Assembly: GCF_000254135.1 (NCBI RefSeq) | Contig: NZ_AINS01000006.1 | Coordinates: 1-64,000 of the forward strand | DNA length: 64,000 nucleotides | Source of the DNA: Campylobacter coli LMG 9860 | GTDB lineage: Bacteria; Campylobacterota; Campylobacteria; Campylobacterales; Campylobacteraceae | Reading direction: 5' to 3' | Shown: piece after piece, positions 27,748-36,987 of the stretch | Layout: every line of letters begins with the position of its first letter | How positions within the stretch are numbered: the stretch's first letter is position 1 | Made by a program: the position numbers and the translations under genes | The notes under the pieces: model-generated | The model's database searches: none | Told to the model about the DNA's origin: nothing | What the model saw: the letters and a program-made list of their open reading frames with translations, nothing else

Positions 27748-29297
27748 TTTTTATCCTCATTAAAACTAATGCTAATATTTATATTCATATTCATACCCTT
27801 AAGTGCTGCTTTTAAGGTATCATCTTTAATGCTTGAAGTGATAGCCCCTGCTATACTTTGGCTTAATTCATTAACAATTTCTTCACCTGCTTCACTTGCT
27901 AGTTGATCTTCTTTGATTTTTAATTTCTCGCTTTTGTTATCCTCTAAAGTAGATATTTCTTCGCCTAAAGCTTCTTGTATATCGCTTTCTTTTAAACTAT
28001 CAAAATCATTGATTTGTAATTTTGGAACAACGATTTCCTCATCATTATTTGGCAAATCTTTATCGTCTAAAATAGGCTCTTCTTTAAAATCCTCTAAAAC
28101 CTTAATATTATCATCGCTATCAATATCGTATTCAAGCTCATCAAGTTGTGCTAACTCTTCTTTGATTTGATCTTGAGTGCTTAAGCTACTCATTTCTTCA
28201 AAATCATCATGTTCATTTAAATTTTCTTGATCTTCTACAACAGGCAAGAAATCCTCTACAGCTTCATCCTCTTCTTTTCTTTGACCTAAAAATTCAGCAT
28301 CTTCTGGAATATCATCAAAATCGATTTTTCTTTCTTGCTCTTCAACGATAGGAAAATCATCTGTAATAAAATCTTGCAACTGAGTTTTACTAGGCTCCTC
28401 TGCATCTTCTAGTACTTCCGGTTGAGCTTCTTCTGCATCTAAATTATTATTTACAATTGCCTCTTGAGCTTCAGAGTTTTCATTATCTTGCACTAAGTCA
28501 CCATTTAAATTATCAACTTGATCTTCAAGTTCTTGAGTATCTTCTATTTTATCTTGTTCATCTTGGTTTGCATCTTGTTCTTGTGTATCTTGCTCTTGAA
28601 TTTCAAATTCTTCTTCATTTTCTTCGCTAGTTTTGTCATTTAAAATATCATCTTGAAATGCTACTTCCAAAGCTTGCTCATCTTCTTTTTTTTCCTCTAT
28701 ATGATTAGCTGTGGTTTGTTCTGACGCATCATTCTCTTCTTGATCTTCATCAAGACTTAAATCATCTAAATTTAATTCTTTATCGGTATTTTCACTAGCA
28801 ATTTCTTTCTGGTTTGTTTCTTCTTCCATGTCATATAAAGCTAAAGATTCTAAATTTTCTTCCATAGAAAGCTCATTTTCTTGCGTATCTTCAGTATTTT
28901 CATCAGGCAAGTCATCTAAATTTAAACCATCTAAATCTAAACTGATATTAGCGTAAGGATTTTCAGCTTCTTCGATTGGCAAAATAATGTCATCTGCGAT
29001 TTTAAGATTTTCTTGATTGAGTAAATTTAAAAAGTCTGTAGGTAAAAATGGTTTATGCAAAATTAAGGCATCAATATCCGCACTTTGATTACGCGGCGCT
29101 AAAAAAATTAATTTATCGCATTTTTCTTTAAGAATTTTCAAAGGAGCAGGTGTATCACTGTCGACTATAATCACATCATAATGACCTAAATTTTCATCAT
29201 AGGCATTAATTTCCTCAAAATCATAAGACATTTTTTTTGCACTCAAGCTTATAAGTCTTGATACAACAGGGTTTTCATTCAAAAGTAAAATTTTCAT
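27744..29297 (-). CDS. Highly acidic protein with N-terminal receiver-like domain
   Basis: No named function. Residues 1 to about 95 (MKILLLNENPVVSRLISLSAKKM...HYDVIIVDSDTPAPLKIL...LIFLAPRN...ILHKPFL) have the strand order, a mid-domain Asp (VDSD) and a late Lys-Pro of a response-regulator receiver, but the acidic pair after strand 1 is replaced by NEN. Residues about 110-430 are a Glu/Asp/Gln-rich, low-complexity stretch predicted to be disordered. The last about 60 residues (IVNELSQSIAGAITSSIKDDTLKAALKGMNMNINISISFNED) form an amphipathic helix and a short strand. Start: ATG 29297, with AAGGA 8 nt upstream (a GTG at 29300 is also possible). It lies between fliR and gmk. Confidence 0.75.
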   Translation of the reverse strand: MKILLLNENPVVSRLISLSAKKMSYDFEEINAYDENLGHYDVIIVDSDTPAPLKILKEKCDKLIFLAPRNQSADIDALILHKPFLPTDFLNLLNQENLKIADDIILPIEEAENPYANISLDLDGLNLDDLPDENTEDTQENELSMEENLESLALYDMEEETNQKEIASENTDKELNLDDLSLDEDQEENDASEQTTANHIEEKKEDEQALEVAFQDDILNDKTSEENEEEFEIQEQDTQEQDANQDEQDKIEDTQELEDQVDNLNGDLVQDNENSEAQEAIVNNNLDAEEAQPEVLEDAEEPSKTQLQDFITDDFPIVEEQERKIDFDDIPEDAEFLGQRKEEDEAVEDFLPVVEDQENLNEHDDFEEMSSLSTQDQIKEELAQLDELEYDIDSDDNIKVLEDFKEEPILDDKDLPNNDEEIVVPKLQINDFDSLKESDIQEALGEEISTLEDNKSEKLKIKEDQLASEAGEEIVNELSQSIAGAITSSIKDDTLKAALKGMNMNINISISFNEDKN

Positions 29298-29352
29298 CAC
29301 TTTAATCCTTAAAAATAATTGCTATTCTATAACATTTTCATTTATCCTTTGC

Positions 29353-30120
29353 TTAGGCGAAAAACAGAGTTTGCATATGAGTAAAAACCTCCAAAATCAA
29401 ATCTTTAAAATATTGCATCATCACAAGCAAAATAGCTATTAGAACTACAAATCCTAAAGCTATCTTGATAGGATAACCAATTACTAAAAGATTAAATTGT
29501 GGCATAGTTTTCATTAAAAGCCCAAAAATAGTATCTGCCAAAAGAGAAATTCCAAGTATTGGAAAACTCATCGTAAAACCTATAATGAAAATATTCAACA
29601 TCCCCATATTTAGATAATGCATTAAATTTTCATGAGGATAAAAACCGCCAAGATTTATATAACCCAAAGAATGACTTAGAAATAAAAGCATTAAATGATG
29701 ACCATCAAAAGCAAGAAAAAATAATAAAGCAATCAAATGCAAAATTTGAGAAGTAATAGGCATATTTGTTCCAGAACTTGGATCTAAAACGCTTGCCATA
29801 GTAAATCCCATAGTAAAAGCTATCTGCTCGCCCGCCATCATAACAATAGCAAAAACAATCTGCAGCATAAGCCCTGCTATCATTCCAAAAACAATTTCAC
29901 TTAAAAGCTGTATAATAAAAAAACTATCTAAATGCAAAATTTCAAGTTTTGCTAAAGGAAATAAATACATTGTTAAAAATAATGCAAAAGTAGTTTTGAT
30001 AATCATAGGGATAGAATTATGAGAAAAAAAAGGGAAAAATACTATAAGCCCACTCATTCTAGCAAAAAGCAACATAAAGGTAGCTACATTTTTATCTCCT
30101 AAATAATTAACAAATTCCAT
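29353..30120 (-). CDS. fliR: Flagellar biosynthesis protein FliR
   Basis: Core membrane subunit of the flagellar type III export gate, 255 aa, with about six helices. LFARMSGLIVFFPFFSHNSIPMIIKTTFALFLTMYLFPL at the N-terminus and LLSEIVFGMIAGLMLQIVFAIVMMAGEQIAFTMGFTMASVLDPSSGTNMPI are the conserved FliR segments. The gene lies away from other flagellar genes, in an operon with translation genes, and its start overlaps the ABC ATPase gene by 14 nt. Confidence 0.94.
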   Translation of the reverse strand: MEFVNYLGDKNVATFMLLFARMSGLIVFFPFFSHNSIPMIIKTTFALFLTMYLFPLAKLEILHLDSFFIIQLLSEIVFGMIAGLMLQIVFAIVMMAGEQIAFTMGFTMASVLDPSSGTNMPITSQILHLIALLFFLAFDGHHLMLLFLSHSLGYINLGGFYPHENLMHYLNMGMLNIFIIGFTMSFPILGISLLADTIFGLLMKTMPQFNLLVIGYPIKIALGFVVLIAILLVMMQYFKDLILEVFTHMQTLFFA

Positions 30121-30742
30121 TGGTATTTAAAATATAAGTTTTATCACAAAATTGAGCAAGCTTAGAATCATGAGTAACAAAAAACAAAGCAGCATCATTT
30201 TCTTTAGCATAAGAAACCAAAAGCTCTATGACATTTTTAGCATTATCAAAATCTAAATTTCCTGTAGCCTCATCGGCAAAAATAATTTTTGGTTTTTTAC
30301 AAAGCACTCTAGCTATACTCACGCGTTGTTGCTGACCTCCGCTTAATTTACCTATTTTTTGTTTTAAAAGCTCGTGAATGCCTAGTTTTTTTAAGATTTT
30401 TTCATCTAAATCTTGGTTTGATAAAACACTAGCAAGTTCTATATTTTCTAAAGCTGAAAAACCTTTAAAAAGATAATGGGTTTGAAAAATGATGCCCAAG
30501 TCATAACGACGAATTTTCAGTCTTTCATTTTCACTTATCTTGTAAAGATTTTGACCCTTAAAAAAAACTTCGCCCTTATTTGGCTTTAATAAAGAAGAAA
30601 TTATATGCAAAAAAGTAGATTTTCCGCAACCACTACTGCCTTGTATAGCAATGCAATCTTTTTGATTTAAAGAAAAATTTAAATTTTCAAAGAGCGGATA
30701 ATCAAAGCTGTGACCTAAATTTTCCGCTCTTAATAATTCCAT
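30107..30742 (-). CDS. ABC transporter ATP-binding protein (LolD/MacB-like)
   Basis: Cytoplasmic ATPase of 211 aa of the LolD/FtsE/MacB group. Seen: IQGSSGCGKSTFLHII (Walker A, about 33-48), IIFQTHYLFKGFSALENI (Q-loop), KLSGGQQQRVSIARVL (signature), KIIFADEATGNLD (Walker B and D-loop), and FVTHDSKLA (H-loop). No permease gene is adjacent, so the membrane partner must be elsewhere (LolC/E- or FtsX-type). Upstream are tsf and rpsB on the same transcript. Confidence 0.88.
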   Translation of the reverse strand: MELLRAENLGHSFDYPLFENLNFSLNQKDCIAIQGSSGCGKSTFLHIISSLLKPNKGEVFFKGQNLYKISENERLKIRRYDLGIIFQTHYLFKGFSALENIELASVLSNQDLDEKILKKLGIHELLKQKIGKLSGGQQQRVSIARVLCKKPKIIFADEATGNLDFDNAKNVIELLVSYAKENDAALFFVTHDSKLAQFCDKTYILNTNGIC

Positions 30743-30751
30743 TTTGATACT

Positions 30752-31825
30752 TTAAAGCTGTGCAGCAACTTCAGCAGCAAAATCTTCGGTTTTCTTTTCT
30801 AAACCTTCTCCTACTTCAAAACGAATAAATTCAACGATTTTAATTTTTCCACCTAATTCTTTTTCTTTTTCAGCAATTACTTGTTCAATGGTTTTTTTAT
30901 CATCCATTACATAAAATTGACCCATTAAAGTAAGTTTGCTGTCAAGTTGAGAATTATCCGCTATAAAGCTATTCATTTTACCAGAAATAATATTGTCCCA
31001 AATTTTCTCAGGTTTGCCTTGAGCTTTGAGCTCTTCTTTTATATTTTCTTCTGCTTCTTTTAAAATCGCATCGCTAAGTTGTTTGCGGCTTGCAAATTTA
31101 GGAATTTTATGCTCTGGTTTGTTTGGATCTTTAAGTCTGCGTCTTTCTTCATTTTCTTTTTCAAGCTCTGCAACTAAAGCTTTGTATTCATTTTCTACAA
31201 ATTCTATATCCAAATCTTCATAGCTTAAATAGCTTGGCTTCATAGCAGCTATATGCATACAAAGTTGTTTTAAGAAATCTCTTGATTTATTTGCTACCTC
31301 AGCATTATCACAAGCTGCAGCGATGATAACACCCACACGACCATTAGTATGGATATATCCATTTACCACACCATTTGCACTTGCTTTTAAGCTAGCAAAT
31401 CTTCTTACAACCAAATTTTCACCGATAGTTGCAATTTGACTTTTTAAATATTCTTCAAATTTTACGCCGTTGATTGTACTAGAGTGAAGCTCTTCAACAC
31501 TTTGCAAGCTATTGTTTTGAATGTGTGCTGTTGTATCTTTTGTTAAAGCAATAAATTGATCATTTTTAGCCACAAAATCTGTTTCTGAGTTAATCTCACT
31601 TACTGTTGCGCTTGTAAAATCATCACTTACCTTAACACTTACCAAGCCTTCTGCGGCAAGTCTATCAGCTTTTTTAGCAGCTTTACCTAAGCCTTTTTCT
31701 CTTAAAAGTTGAACTGCTTTATCAAAGTCTCCATTTGTTTCACTCAAAGCATTTTTACAATCCATCATCCCCGCGCCTGTACTTTCGCGGAGTTCTTTTA
31801 CCATTGCAGCAGTAATTTCAGCCAT
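30752..31825 (-). CDS. tsf: Translation elongation factor Ts
   Basis: Nucleotide exchange factor for EF-Tu, 357 aa. It begins [46 protein letters not shown] (UBA-like N-terminus), with SETDFVAKNDQF in the core. It is longer than E. coli Ts (283 aa) because of a charged insertion (ENEERRRLKDPNKPEHKIP) typical of epsilonproteobacteria. Its start overlaps the rpsB stop by 1 nt. Confidence 0.96.
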   Translation of the reverse strand: MAEITAAMVKELRESTGAGMMDCKNALSETNGDFDKAVQLLREKGLGKAAKKADRLAAEGLVSVKVSDDFTSATVSEINSETDFVAKNDQFIALTKDTTAHIQNNSLQSVEELHSSTINGVKFEEYLKSQIATIGENLVVRRFASLKASANGVVNGYIHTNGRVGVIIAAACDNAEVANKSRDFLKQLCMHIAAMKPSYLSYEDLDIEFVENEYKALVAELEKENEERRRLKDPNKPEHKIPKFASRKQLSDAILKEAEENIKEELKAQGKPEKIWDNIISGKMNSFIADNSQLDSKLTLMGQFYVMDDKKTIEQVIAEKEKELGGKIKIVEFIRFEVGEGLEKKTEDFAAEVAAQL

Positions 31826-32616
31826 TATTCTTGCTCCCCATTAAAATCTTCTTCACTCATTGCTTCATCTAAAACTTCTTTTTTTTCTTCATCTGTGATT
31901 TCTTTTTCTTCACTTGGTAAAGCTTCACCATCTTGTTCTCTTAACGCTTTTCCTTCATTGATAGCTTCAGCCATTTCTTGGCAGAAAAGTTGCACTGAGC
32001 GGATTGCATCATCATTTCCTGGAATAGGATAAGTTACAAGATCAGGATCGCAGTTTGTATCTAACGGAGCTACTACAGGGATTCTTAGTCTATTTGCTTC
32101 TTGAACTGCAATTTTTTCTTTTACTGTATCTATAACAAAAATCATATCTGGTTGTGTTTTCATATAACGAATTCCACCAAGATAAGCCAATAATTTTTCT
32201 TTTTTTCTTGTAAGCATTAAAGCTTCTTTTTTGGTTAAAAGTTTAATACTTCCATCTTCTTCCATTTTTTCAATAACTTCTAATTTTCTAATTGATTGGC
32301 GAATAGTTCCAAAATTTGTCATCATACCGCCCAACCATCTGTGATTTACATAAGGCATACCGCATTTTTCAGCATATTCTTTAATCGCTCCACCCGCTTG
32401 TTTTTTTGTACCAACAAAAAGTATAGTTTTTCCTTCAGCAGCAGCATCGCGAACGATATTGTAGGTATATCTAAAATATCTCAAAGTTTTTTGTAAGTCT
32501 ATTACATAAATACCTTTTCTCTCACCAAAAATAAATTTTTTCATTTTTGGATTCCAGCGTCTTGTTTGGTGTCCAAAGTGTACACCACATTCCAATAAAT
32601 CTCTCATACTTACCAT
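31825..32616 (-). CDS. rpsB: 30S ribosomal protein S2
   Basis: 263-aa ribosomal protein S2. [76 protein letters not shown] and [30 protein letters not shown] are universal S2 blocks. A Glu-rich C-terminal tail is typical of the group. It is the first gene of the operon rpsB-tsf-ABC-fliR-acidic protein-gmk-tatA-argS, with GGAG 3-8 nt before the ATG and a structured leader upstream. Confidence 0.97.
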   Translation of the reverse strand: MVSMRDLLECGVHFGHQTRRWNPKMKKFIFGERKGIYVIDLQKTLRYFRYTYNIVRDAAAEGKTILFVGTKKQAGGAIKEYAEKCGMPYVNHRWLGGMMTNFGTIRQSIRKLEVIEKMEEDGSIKLLTKKEALMLTRKKEKLLAYLGGIRYMKTQPDMIFVIDTVKEKIAVQEANRLRIPVVAPLDTNCDPDLVTYPIPGNDDAIRSVQLFCQEMAEAINEGKALREQDGEALPSEEKEITDEEKKEVLDEAMSEEDFNGEQE

Positions 32617-32648
32617 GAGTTTCTCCTTATAATTTAGCTTTATTCCTC

Positions 32649-32690
32649 CGCATCCCTTATCTATAAAACAAGCTAAAAGGACTTGATGCG
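32649..32690 (-). promoter_or_regulatory. Hairpin in the rpsB leader
   Basis: On the minus strand CGCATC (32690-32685) pairs with GATGCG (32654-32649), with an inner CCTT/AAGG helix stacked on it. It lies in an about 85-nt leader between the promoter and the S2 ribosome site. Autoregulation by S2, known in other bacteria, is an inference. Confidence 0.4.
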
Positions 32691-32707
32691 TGTGAAATGA
32701 AGCTAAA

Positions 32708-32713
32708 ATTATA
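32708..32713 (-). promoter_or_regulatory. -10 box of the rpsB operon
   Basis: TATAAT within TTTGATATAATTTT on the minus strand, about 92 nt upstream of the rpsB start. Confidence 0.6.
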
Positions 32714-32732
32714 TCAAATTTAAGTTTAGTAT

Positions 32733-33896
32733 TTACTTATAAATATACTCTTTAGTAAGGCTAAGATTATTATTGATTTCTTTCGTAATTAAAAATTGAA
32801 ACAAATCTACACTTCCAACGCGAAATGCAGAAGCACAAGAACGAAGATACAGATCCCACATTCTTACAAATTCTTCATCATATTTTTCTCTGACTTGAGG
32901 TAATACTTGATTAAAATTCTCACTCCATATATCTAAAGTTTTAGCATAGTGTATTCTCAAGCTTTCTGCCAAAAGAAGATGAAAATCCCACTCACTCATA
33001 GCACTTACAACCTCTCTTAACGATGGCAAATAACCTCCTGGAAAAATATATTTATCTATCCAAGCATTAGTTTTTCCTTCAAACATTGCCAAAATTGAAT
33101 GCAAAAGCATAGAACCTCCTGGTTTTAATACTTGTTTTGCCTTCATGAAATAAAGTCCTAAATTTTCTTTACCCACATGTTCAAACATTCCCACTGAAAC
33201 AACCTTATCAAAATAATCCTCAAATTCTAAATCTTGATAATTTTGAAGTCTTATCTCCACTCTATCTTCAAGCTTAAGCTCTCTTACTCTTTCTTGGGCT
33301 TTCTTGCATTGCTCTTCTGAAATAGTAACTCCAACAACCTTAACTCCATATTTTTGTGCCGCCATAATAGAAAGCCAACCCCAACCACAACCTATATCCA
33401 AAAGCTTTTCGTTAGGTTTTAAATCGAGTTTTTTAAGAGTATGCTCTATTTTATTGATTTGAGCTTCATAAAGAGTATCGCTAGAAGTCTTAAAATAAGC
33501 GCAAGAATAACTCATCGTATCATCAAGCCAAAGTCTATAAAAATCATTGCCTATATCATAATGACTTTTGATGTTTTTACTTTCTTCTTTTTGGGCTATT
33601 TTACTCAAGATATCTTCTTTATTTTTTAAAAAACGTTTATTGGAAAAATAATACAAAACTTTAGCTATTTCATCATAATCACCCTCTATTTCTAACTTGG
33701 ACTCCATATAATGTTTTGCAAAAACTAAACTCGTATCACTAAATAATTTTAACAAAGGTATTTTTTCTTTGAAAATTAAAGAAAATTTAGCAGGTTGATT
33801 ACCCACATAAAATTCTTCTTGATCCCAAAATACAATTCTAAAATTTCCATAATTCCATTTTGAAAGAATAAATTTAATCATTTGTTTTTCAAGCAT
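32733..33896 (-). CDS. cfa: Cyclopropane-fatty-acyl-phospholipid synthase
   Basis: Adds a methylene from S-adenosylmethionine across unsaturated acyl chains of membrane lipids; 387 aa. Seen: [25 protein letters not shown] (Cfa signature), [29 protein letters not shown] (SAM-binding), [13 protein letters not shown] and [12 protein letters not shown] start at the ATG 33896 because GGAG lies 6 nt upstream; an earlier TTG at 33908 lacks spacing. It is a single gene behind the petABC terminator. Confidence 0.94.
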   Translation of the reverse strand: MLEKQMIKFILSKWNYGNFRIVFWDQEEFYVGNQPAKFSLIFKEKIPLLKLFSDTSLVFAKHYMESKLEIEGDYDEIAKVLYYFSNKRFLKNKEDILSKIAQKEESKNIKSHYDIGNDFYRLWLDDTMSYSCAYFKTSSDTLYEAQINKIEHTLKKLDLKPNEKLLDIGCGWGWLSIMAAQKYGVKVVGVTISEEQCKKAQERVRELKLEDRVEIRLQNYQDLEFEDYFDKVVSVGMFEHVGKENLGLYFMKAKQVLKPGGSMLLHSILAMFEGKTNAWIDKYIFPGGYLPSLREVVSAMSEWDFHLLLAESLRIHYAKTLDIWSENFNQVLPQVREKYDEEFVRMWDLYLRSCASAFRVGSVDLFQFLITKEINNNLSLTKEYIYK

Positions 33897-33979
33897 GATA
33901 TACTCCAATTAATAAAAATTATTATTTGTAGTATCTCTTAATTAGGTTTAAAATTTAATAAAATCGAAGAAAAGAAGGA

Positions 33980-34011
33980 TTTTTGCCACAGATGTAAAAT
34001 AGTGGCAAAAA
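33980..34011 (-). terminator. Hairpin after petABC
   Basis: Perfect 10-bp stem (33980-33989 with 34002-34011) with a 12-nt loop, 11 nt after the petC stop. The minus-strand flank is moderately T-rich (TCCTTCTTTTC). Confidence 0.65.
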
Positions 34012-34021
34012 TTTTATAATA

Positions 34022-35146
34022 TTAATGTAGTTTAGACCAAACAGAACGCTTCCAGCCTATAGCAAAAATACTTAGAATTACAAAGAATATCATTATATAA
34101 ATTCCTGTGCTTTCTCTTTCTTCTTTTTTGCTATCGCCCACTTTTTCAAGATAAGAAACAACTTTAACTTGTGCATCTTCTGTTAAACCTACTCTTGGCA
34201 TAGCAGTTCCTGGAAGAAGTTTTTGAGTATTATTGATAAAATCATGCAAGTATTGCTCCCCGCGAGATCTAATCATCATAGAAAGATCAGGTGGAACCGA
34301 ACCTAAATAATTTGCCAAGTCATTATGGTTAGATGGGGTAAAGAAATTATCATACTTAATATCATGACAACGACCACAAGCTTCTATAAAAGTACTTTTA
34401 TCTTTAGCAAAAGCAATTTCTTTTTCAACTAAAGCTGATTTCTCGTTAGCGTCTTCAATTTTTGAGTACTTAAGCTCTGCCTCTTGTTTAATTGTAGCAT
34501 TTTCCTTAGCTTCAAATTTAAGACCTACTTCTTTTAAATAAGCAATAACATCGGCTATATTTGCATTTACAAGCTCTTCACTATCTCCTGAAACCTCACT
34601 ATTGTAAGCAGTCATAATGAAAGCATCACCAAATTTATGATCTACCTTCAAAGCAAGAGCAGGATTCATGATCAAAGCAGCTAAAAACTTCTCATCAAAA
34701 ATAACACCTGCTGAGCTAAGATCTGGTGGAATTACACCTAAAGAAGAATCTGTAATATTTGCTGCTATATCATCTTCTTTAACGCCATGACATGCAAAAC
34801 AATTATTATTAAAGAACTCCTTGCCTTTTGCGGCGTTTCCTTTAGTAAAATCAATTTTTGCAACATCTGCCCAAAGCTCTTCTACTTTAGCTAAATTTTC
34901 TTTAGCCTTATCTAGATCTTTTTGAGCACTTTCTATTCTTTTTGCGTCATTTGATTTTTTCGCATCTTCTAAAGCTATTTCTTTTTCTGCTATAATACCT
35001 TTAGCATAAGCTGTATCTTCTGCTGCATAATCAAAATTAGCAGGAGCAACATGGGGTTTCATTACAGAGTGGGCATAAGGCTCAACTCCCCAATAAACAA
35101 GAGCAGTAAAAACTACTACTACTAAAAATATTTTTAGCTCTCTCAT
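34022..35146 (-). CDS. petC: Dihaem cytochrome c subunit of the bc1 complex
   Basis: Membrane-anchored dihaem cytochrome c1 of 374 aa. An N-terminal helix (LKIFLVVVVFTALVYWGVEP) is followed by an Ala/Lys/Glu coiled-coil-like stretch (about 40-90), haem site CFACH (about 118) and haem site CGRCH (about 258), and a C-terminal anchor helix (IYIMIFFVILSIFAIGW). Two haem sites in c1 are typical of the epsilonproteobacterial complex. It overlaps petB by 4 nt. Confidence 0.93.
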   Translation of the reverse strand: MRELKIFLVVVVFTALVYWGVEPYAHSVMKPHVAPANFDYAAEDTAYAKGIIAEKEIALEDAKKSNDAKRIESAQKDLDKAKENLAKVEELWADVAKIDFTKGNAAKGKEFFNNNCFACHGVKEDDIAANITDSSLGVIPPDLSSAGVIFDEKFLAALIMNPALALKVDHKFGDAFIMTAYNSEVSGDSEELVNANIADVIAYLKEVGLKFEAKENATIKQEAELKYSKIEDANEKSALVEKEIAFAKDKSTFIEACGRCHDIKYDNFFTPSNHNDLANYLGSVPPDLSMMIRSRGEQYLHDFINNTQKLLPGTAMPRVGLTEDAQVKVVSYLEKVGDSKKEERESTGIYIMIFFVILSIFAIGWKRSVWSKLH

Positions 35147-36393
35147 TGCTTAGCTCCTTTTCTTTCCATGATAGTTATTACAGGTAAAACGACTATAAAT
35201 AAAAGTAAAAATATTATAGAAGCATAAAAACCAACCCAAGCATTTACACCTGTTGGAGGTAATTTTCCATAAATAGTTAAAACTATGAGATCTATAAGCA
35301 ATACCCAAAACCAAATAAAAAATAAAGGTCGTTCATGAGCAGGTTTAACTACATCACTTCTATCAAGCCAAGGAAGCAAGAAGAAAATAATTTGTGCGAT
35401 ACCAAAAGCAGCCAAACCTATATCAAAAGCTTTAATACCTGCAATATCAAAGAAAAATCCTCTTAAAACTTCATAACTCCACAAGAAATACCACTCAGGA
35501 TAAATATGTGCTGGGGTTTTAAGTGCATTAGCTGGATCAAAGTTGATAGGATCCATTGCAAAACCAAATTTAAAACTTACCAAATAGAAAAAGAAAATCA
35601 TAAAAAGACAAATATACATAAAGTCTTTAGATAAAAATCCTGGCCAAAAAGGAATTACTTTAGAACCTTTTGTATCACCTGCCATGTATTTTTCAGCTTC
35701 TAAATCAAAATCTAATTCTTCAGCAATTTCATTATTTACATGAGGAATTCTTAAAGAATAAAAGTGGAATGCTATGATAGCAATGATTACTATAGGAAGT
35801 AAACATACATGAAGCATAAAAAATCTTGTCAAAGTTGGATCAGAAACTGCATAATCACCACGAATCCAAATAACAAGCTCAGGTCCAATAAGTGGAATTC
35901 CACCAAAAAGATTAGTAATAACTTGAGCTGCCCAATAACTCATTTGTCCCCAAGGAAGCATATATCCACTAAAAGCTTCGGCAGAGAATACTACAAAAAG
36001 TAGCATACCGCTTACCCAAATCATCTCTCTACCACGCTTATAAGAACCATAATAAATTCCTGTTAGCATATGAATATAGATAATTAAGAAGATAACCGAA
36101 GCGGCAACACCGTGCATATGACGCCAAAGCCAACCATATTCCACTTCCTGCATGATAGTTTTATTTACACTATCAAAAGCAAGAGCAGTATCAGGCTTAT
36201 AATACATAACAAGCAAAAGCCCTGTAATAAAAAGCACAGTAAAAAGAGTAGTTAAAATAACTCCCATTGCCCAAAGAAAATTGATTTGCTTTGGAATCCA
36301 ATATTTTACCATTAAAACATCAAGTAATTTATGTACTGCTAGTCTTTGATCAAGCCAATCCACTAGCCCATTAGCCTTTCTAATATGCGCCAT
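35143..36393 (-). CDS. petB: Cytochrome b subunit of the bc1 complex
   Basis: 416-aa membrane subunit that oxidises menaquinol and binds two b haems. Seen: WGVILTTLFTVLFITGLLLVMYY, YGWLWRHMHGVAASVIFLIIYIHM (His pair), GYMLPWGQMSYWAAQVITNLFGGIPLIG (Qo region), MLHVCLLPIVIIAIIAFHFYSLR (second His pair), and PEWYFLWSYEVLR (PEWY). It has the full-length fused b/subunit IV layout. It lies 1 nt after petA. Confidence 0.96.
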   Translation of the reverse strand: MAHIRKANGLVDWLDQRLAVHKLLDVLMVKYWIPKQINFLWAMGVILTTLFTVLFITGLLLVMYYKPDTALAFDSVNKTIMQEVEYGWLWRHMHGVAASVIFLIIYIHMLTGIYYGSYKRGREMIWVSGMLLFVVFSAEAFSGYMLPWGQMSYWAAQVITNLFGGIPLIGPELVIWIRGDYAVSDPTLTRFFMLHVCLLPIVIIAIIAFHFYSLRIPHVNNEIAEELDFDLEAEKYMAGDTKGSKVIPFWPGFLSKDFMYICLFMIFFFYLVSFKFGFAMDPINFDPANALKTPAHIYPEWYFLWSYEVLRGFFFDIAGIKAFDIGLAAFGIAQIIFFLLPWLDRSDVVKPAHERPLFFIWFWVLLIDLIVLTIYGKLPPTGVNAWVGFYASIIFLLLFIVVLPVITIMERKGAKQ

Positions 36394-36394
36394 A

Positions 36395-36898
36395 TTAAGC
36401 TTCCTCCGTCATTTTTTTGTATTCTGGACCTTCTTCACCTAGAACAAGTTTGGTTCCATCTATTTTAAAAGGAGGTATATCAAGAGGTCTTGGAGGAGGC
36501 CCAAAGGTATTTTTTCCACTTGTATCAAATTCACCACCATGACAGGCACATTTAAAAAGTTGCTCACTTGCGTGATAAGCAGGAATACAACCCAAATGAG
36601 TACAAAGTCCTATAACAACAGTATATGCAGCATTATCTACCACAACATCTCGCTTTGTATCCTTTTCCATATTTGGATCTTTTTTTAAGATAAAAATAGG
36701 CTTTTTACGCCATTCTATAGTTCTAAGCTCTCCATCTTGCATTCCTGATAAATCTACTGTAGTAAAACCCGCAGCTTTAACACTTGGAAGCGGATCCCAA
36801 GTTTTTTTCACCGCAACAAGTGAAAAAACACCGCCTACAGCAGCTACTGTTCCAAATGCAAAACCCATAAAGCTTCGTCTACTTTCAGATGTAGCCAT
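36395..36898 (-). CDS. petA: Rieske iron-sulfur subunit of the bc1 complex
   Basis: 167-aa [2Fe-2S] subunit. MATSESRRSFMGFAFGTVAAVGGVFSLVAV carries a twin-arginine motif (SRRSFMG) and a membrane anchor, implying Tat export. The cluster ligands are in CTHLGCIP and CACHGGEFD. The ATG at 36898 follows AAAGGA; the longer frame to 37021 would run into the arsB end and lacks a ribosome site. It begins the petA-petB-petC operon that feeds electrons to periplasmic cytochromes such as the one at 10764. Confidence 0.94.
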   Translation of the reverse strand: MATSESRRSFMGFAFGTVAAVGGVFSLVAVKKTWDPLPSVKAAGFTTVDLSGMQDGELRTIEWRKKPIFILKKDPNMEKDTKRDVVVDNAAYTVVIGLCTHLGCIPAYHASEQLFKCACHGGEFDTSGKNTFGPPPRPLDIPPFKIDGTKLVLGEEGPEYKKMTEEA

Positions 36899-36987
36899 AA
36901 CTTTGTCCTTTCGTTTTTTTATTTTTAACCAAATTATTAGTGTATCTAAAATAAAATAAATTTTTTCTTTGTTTACTAAGTTTTGTT

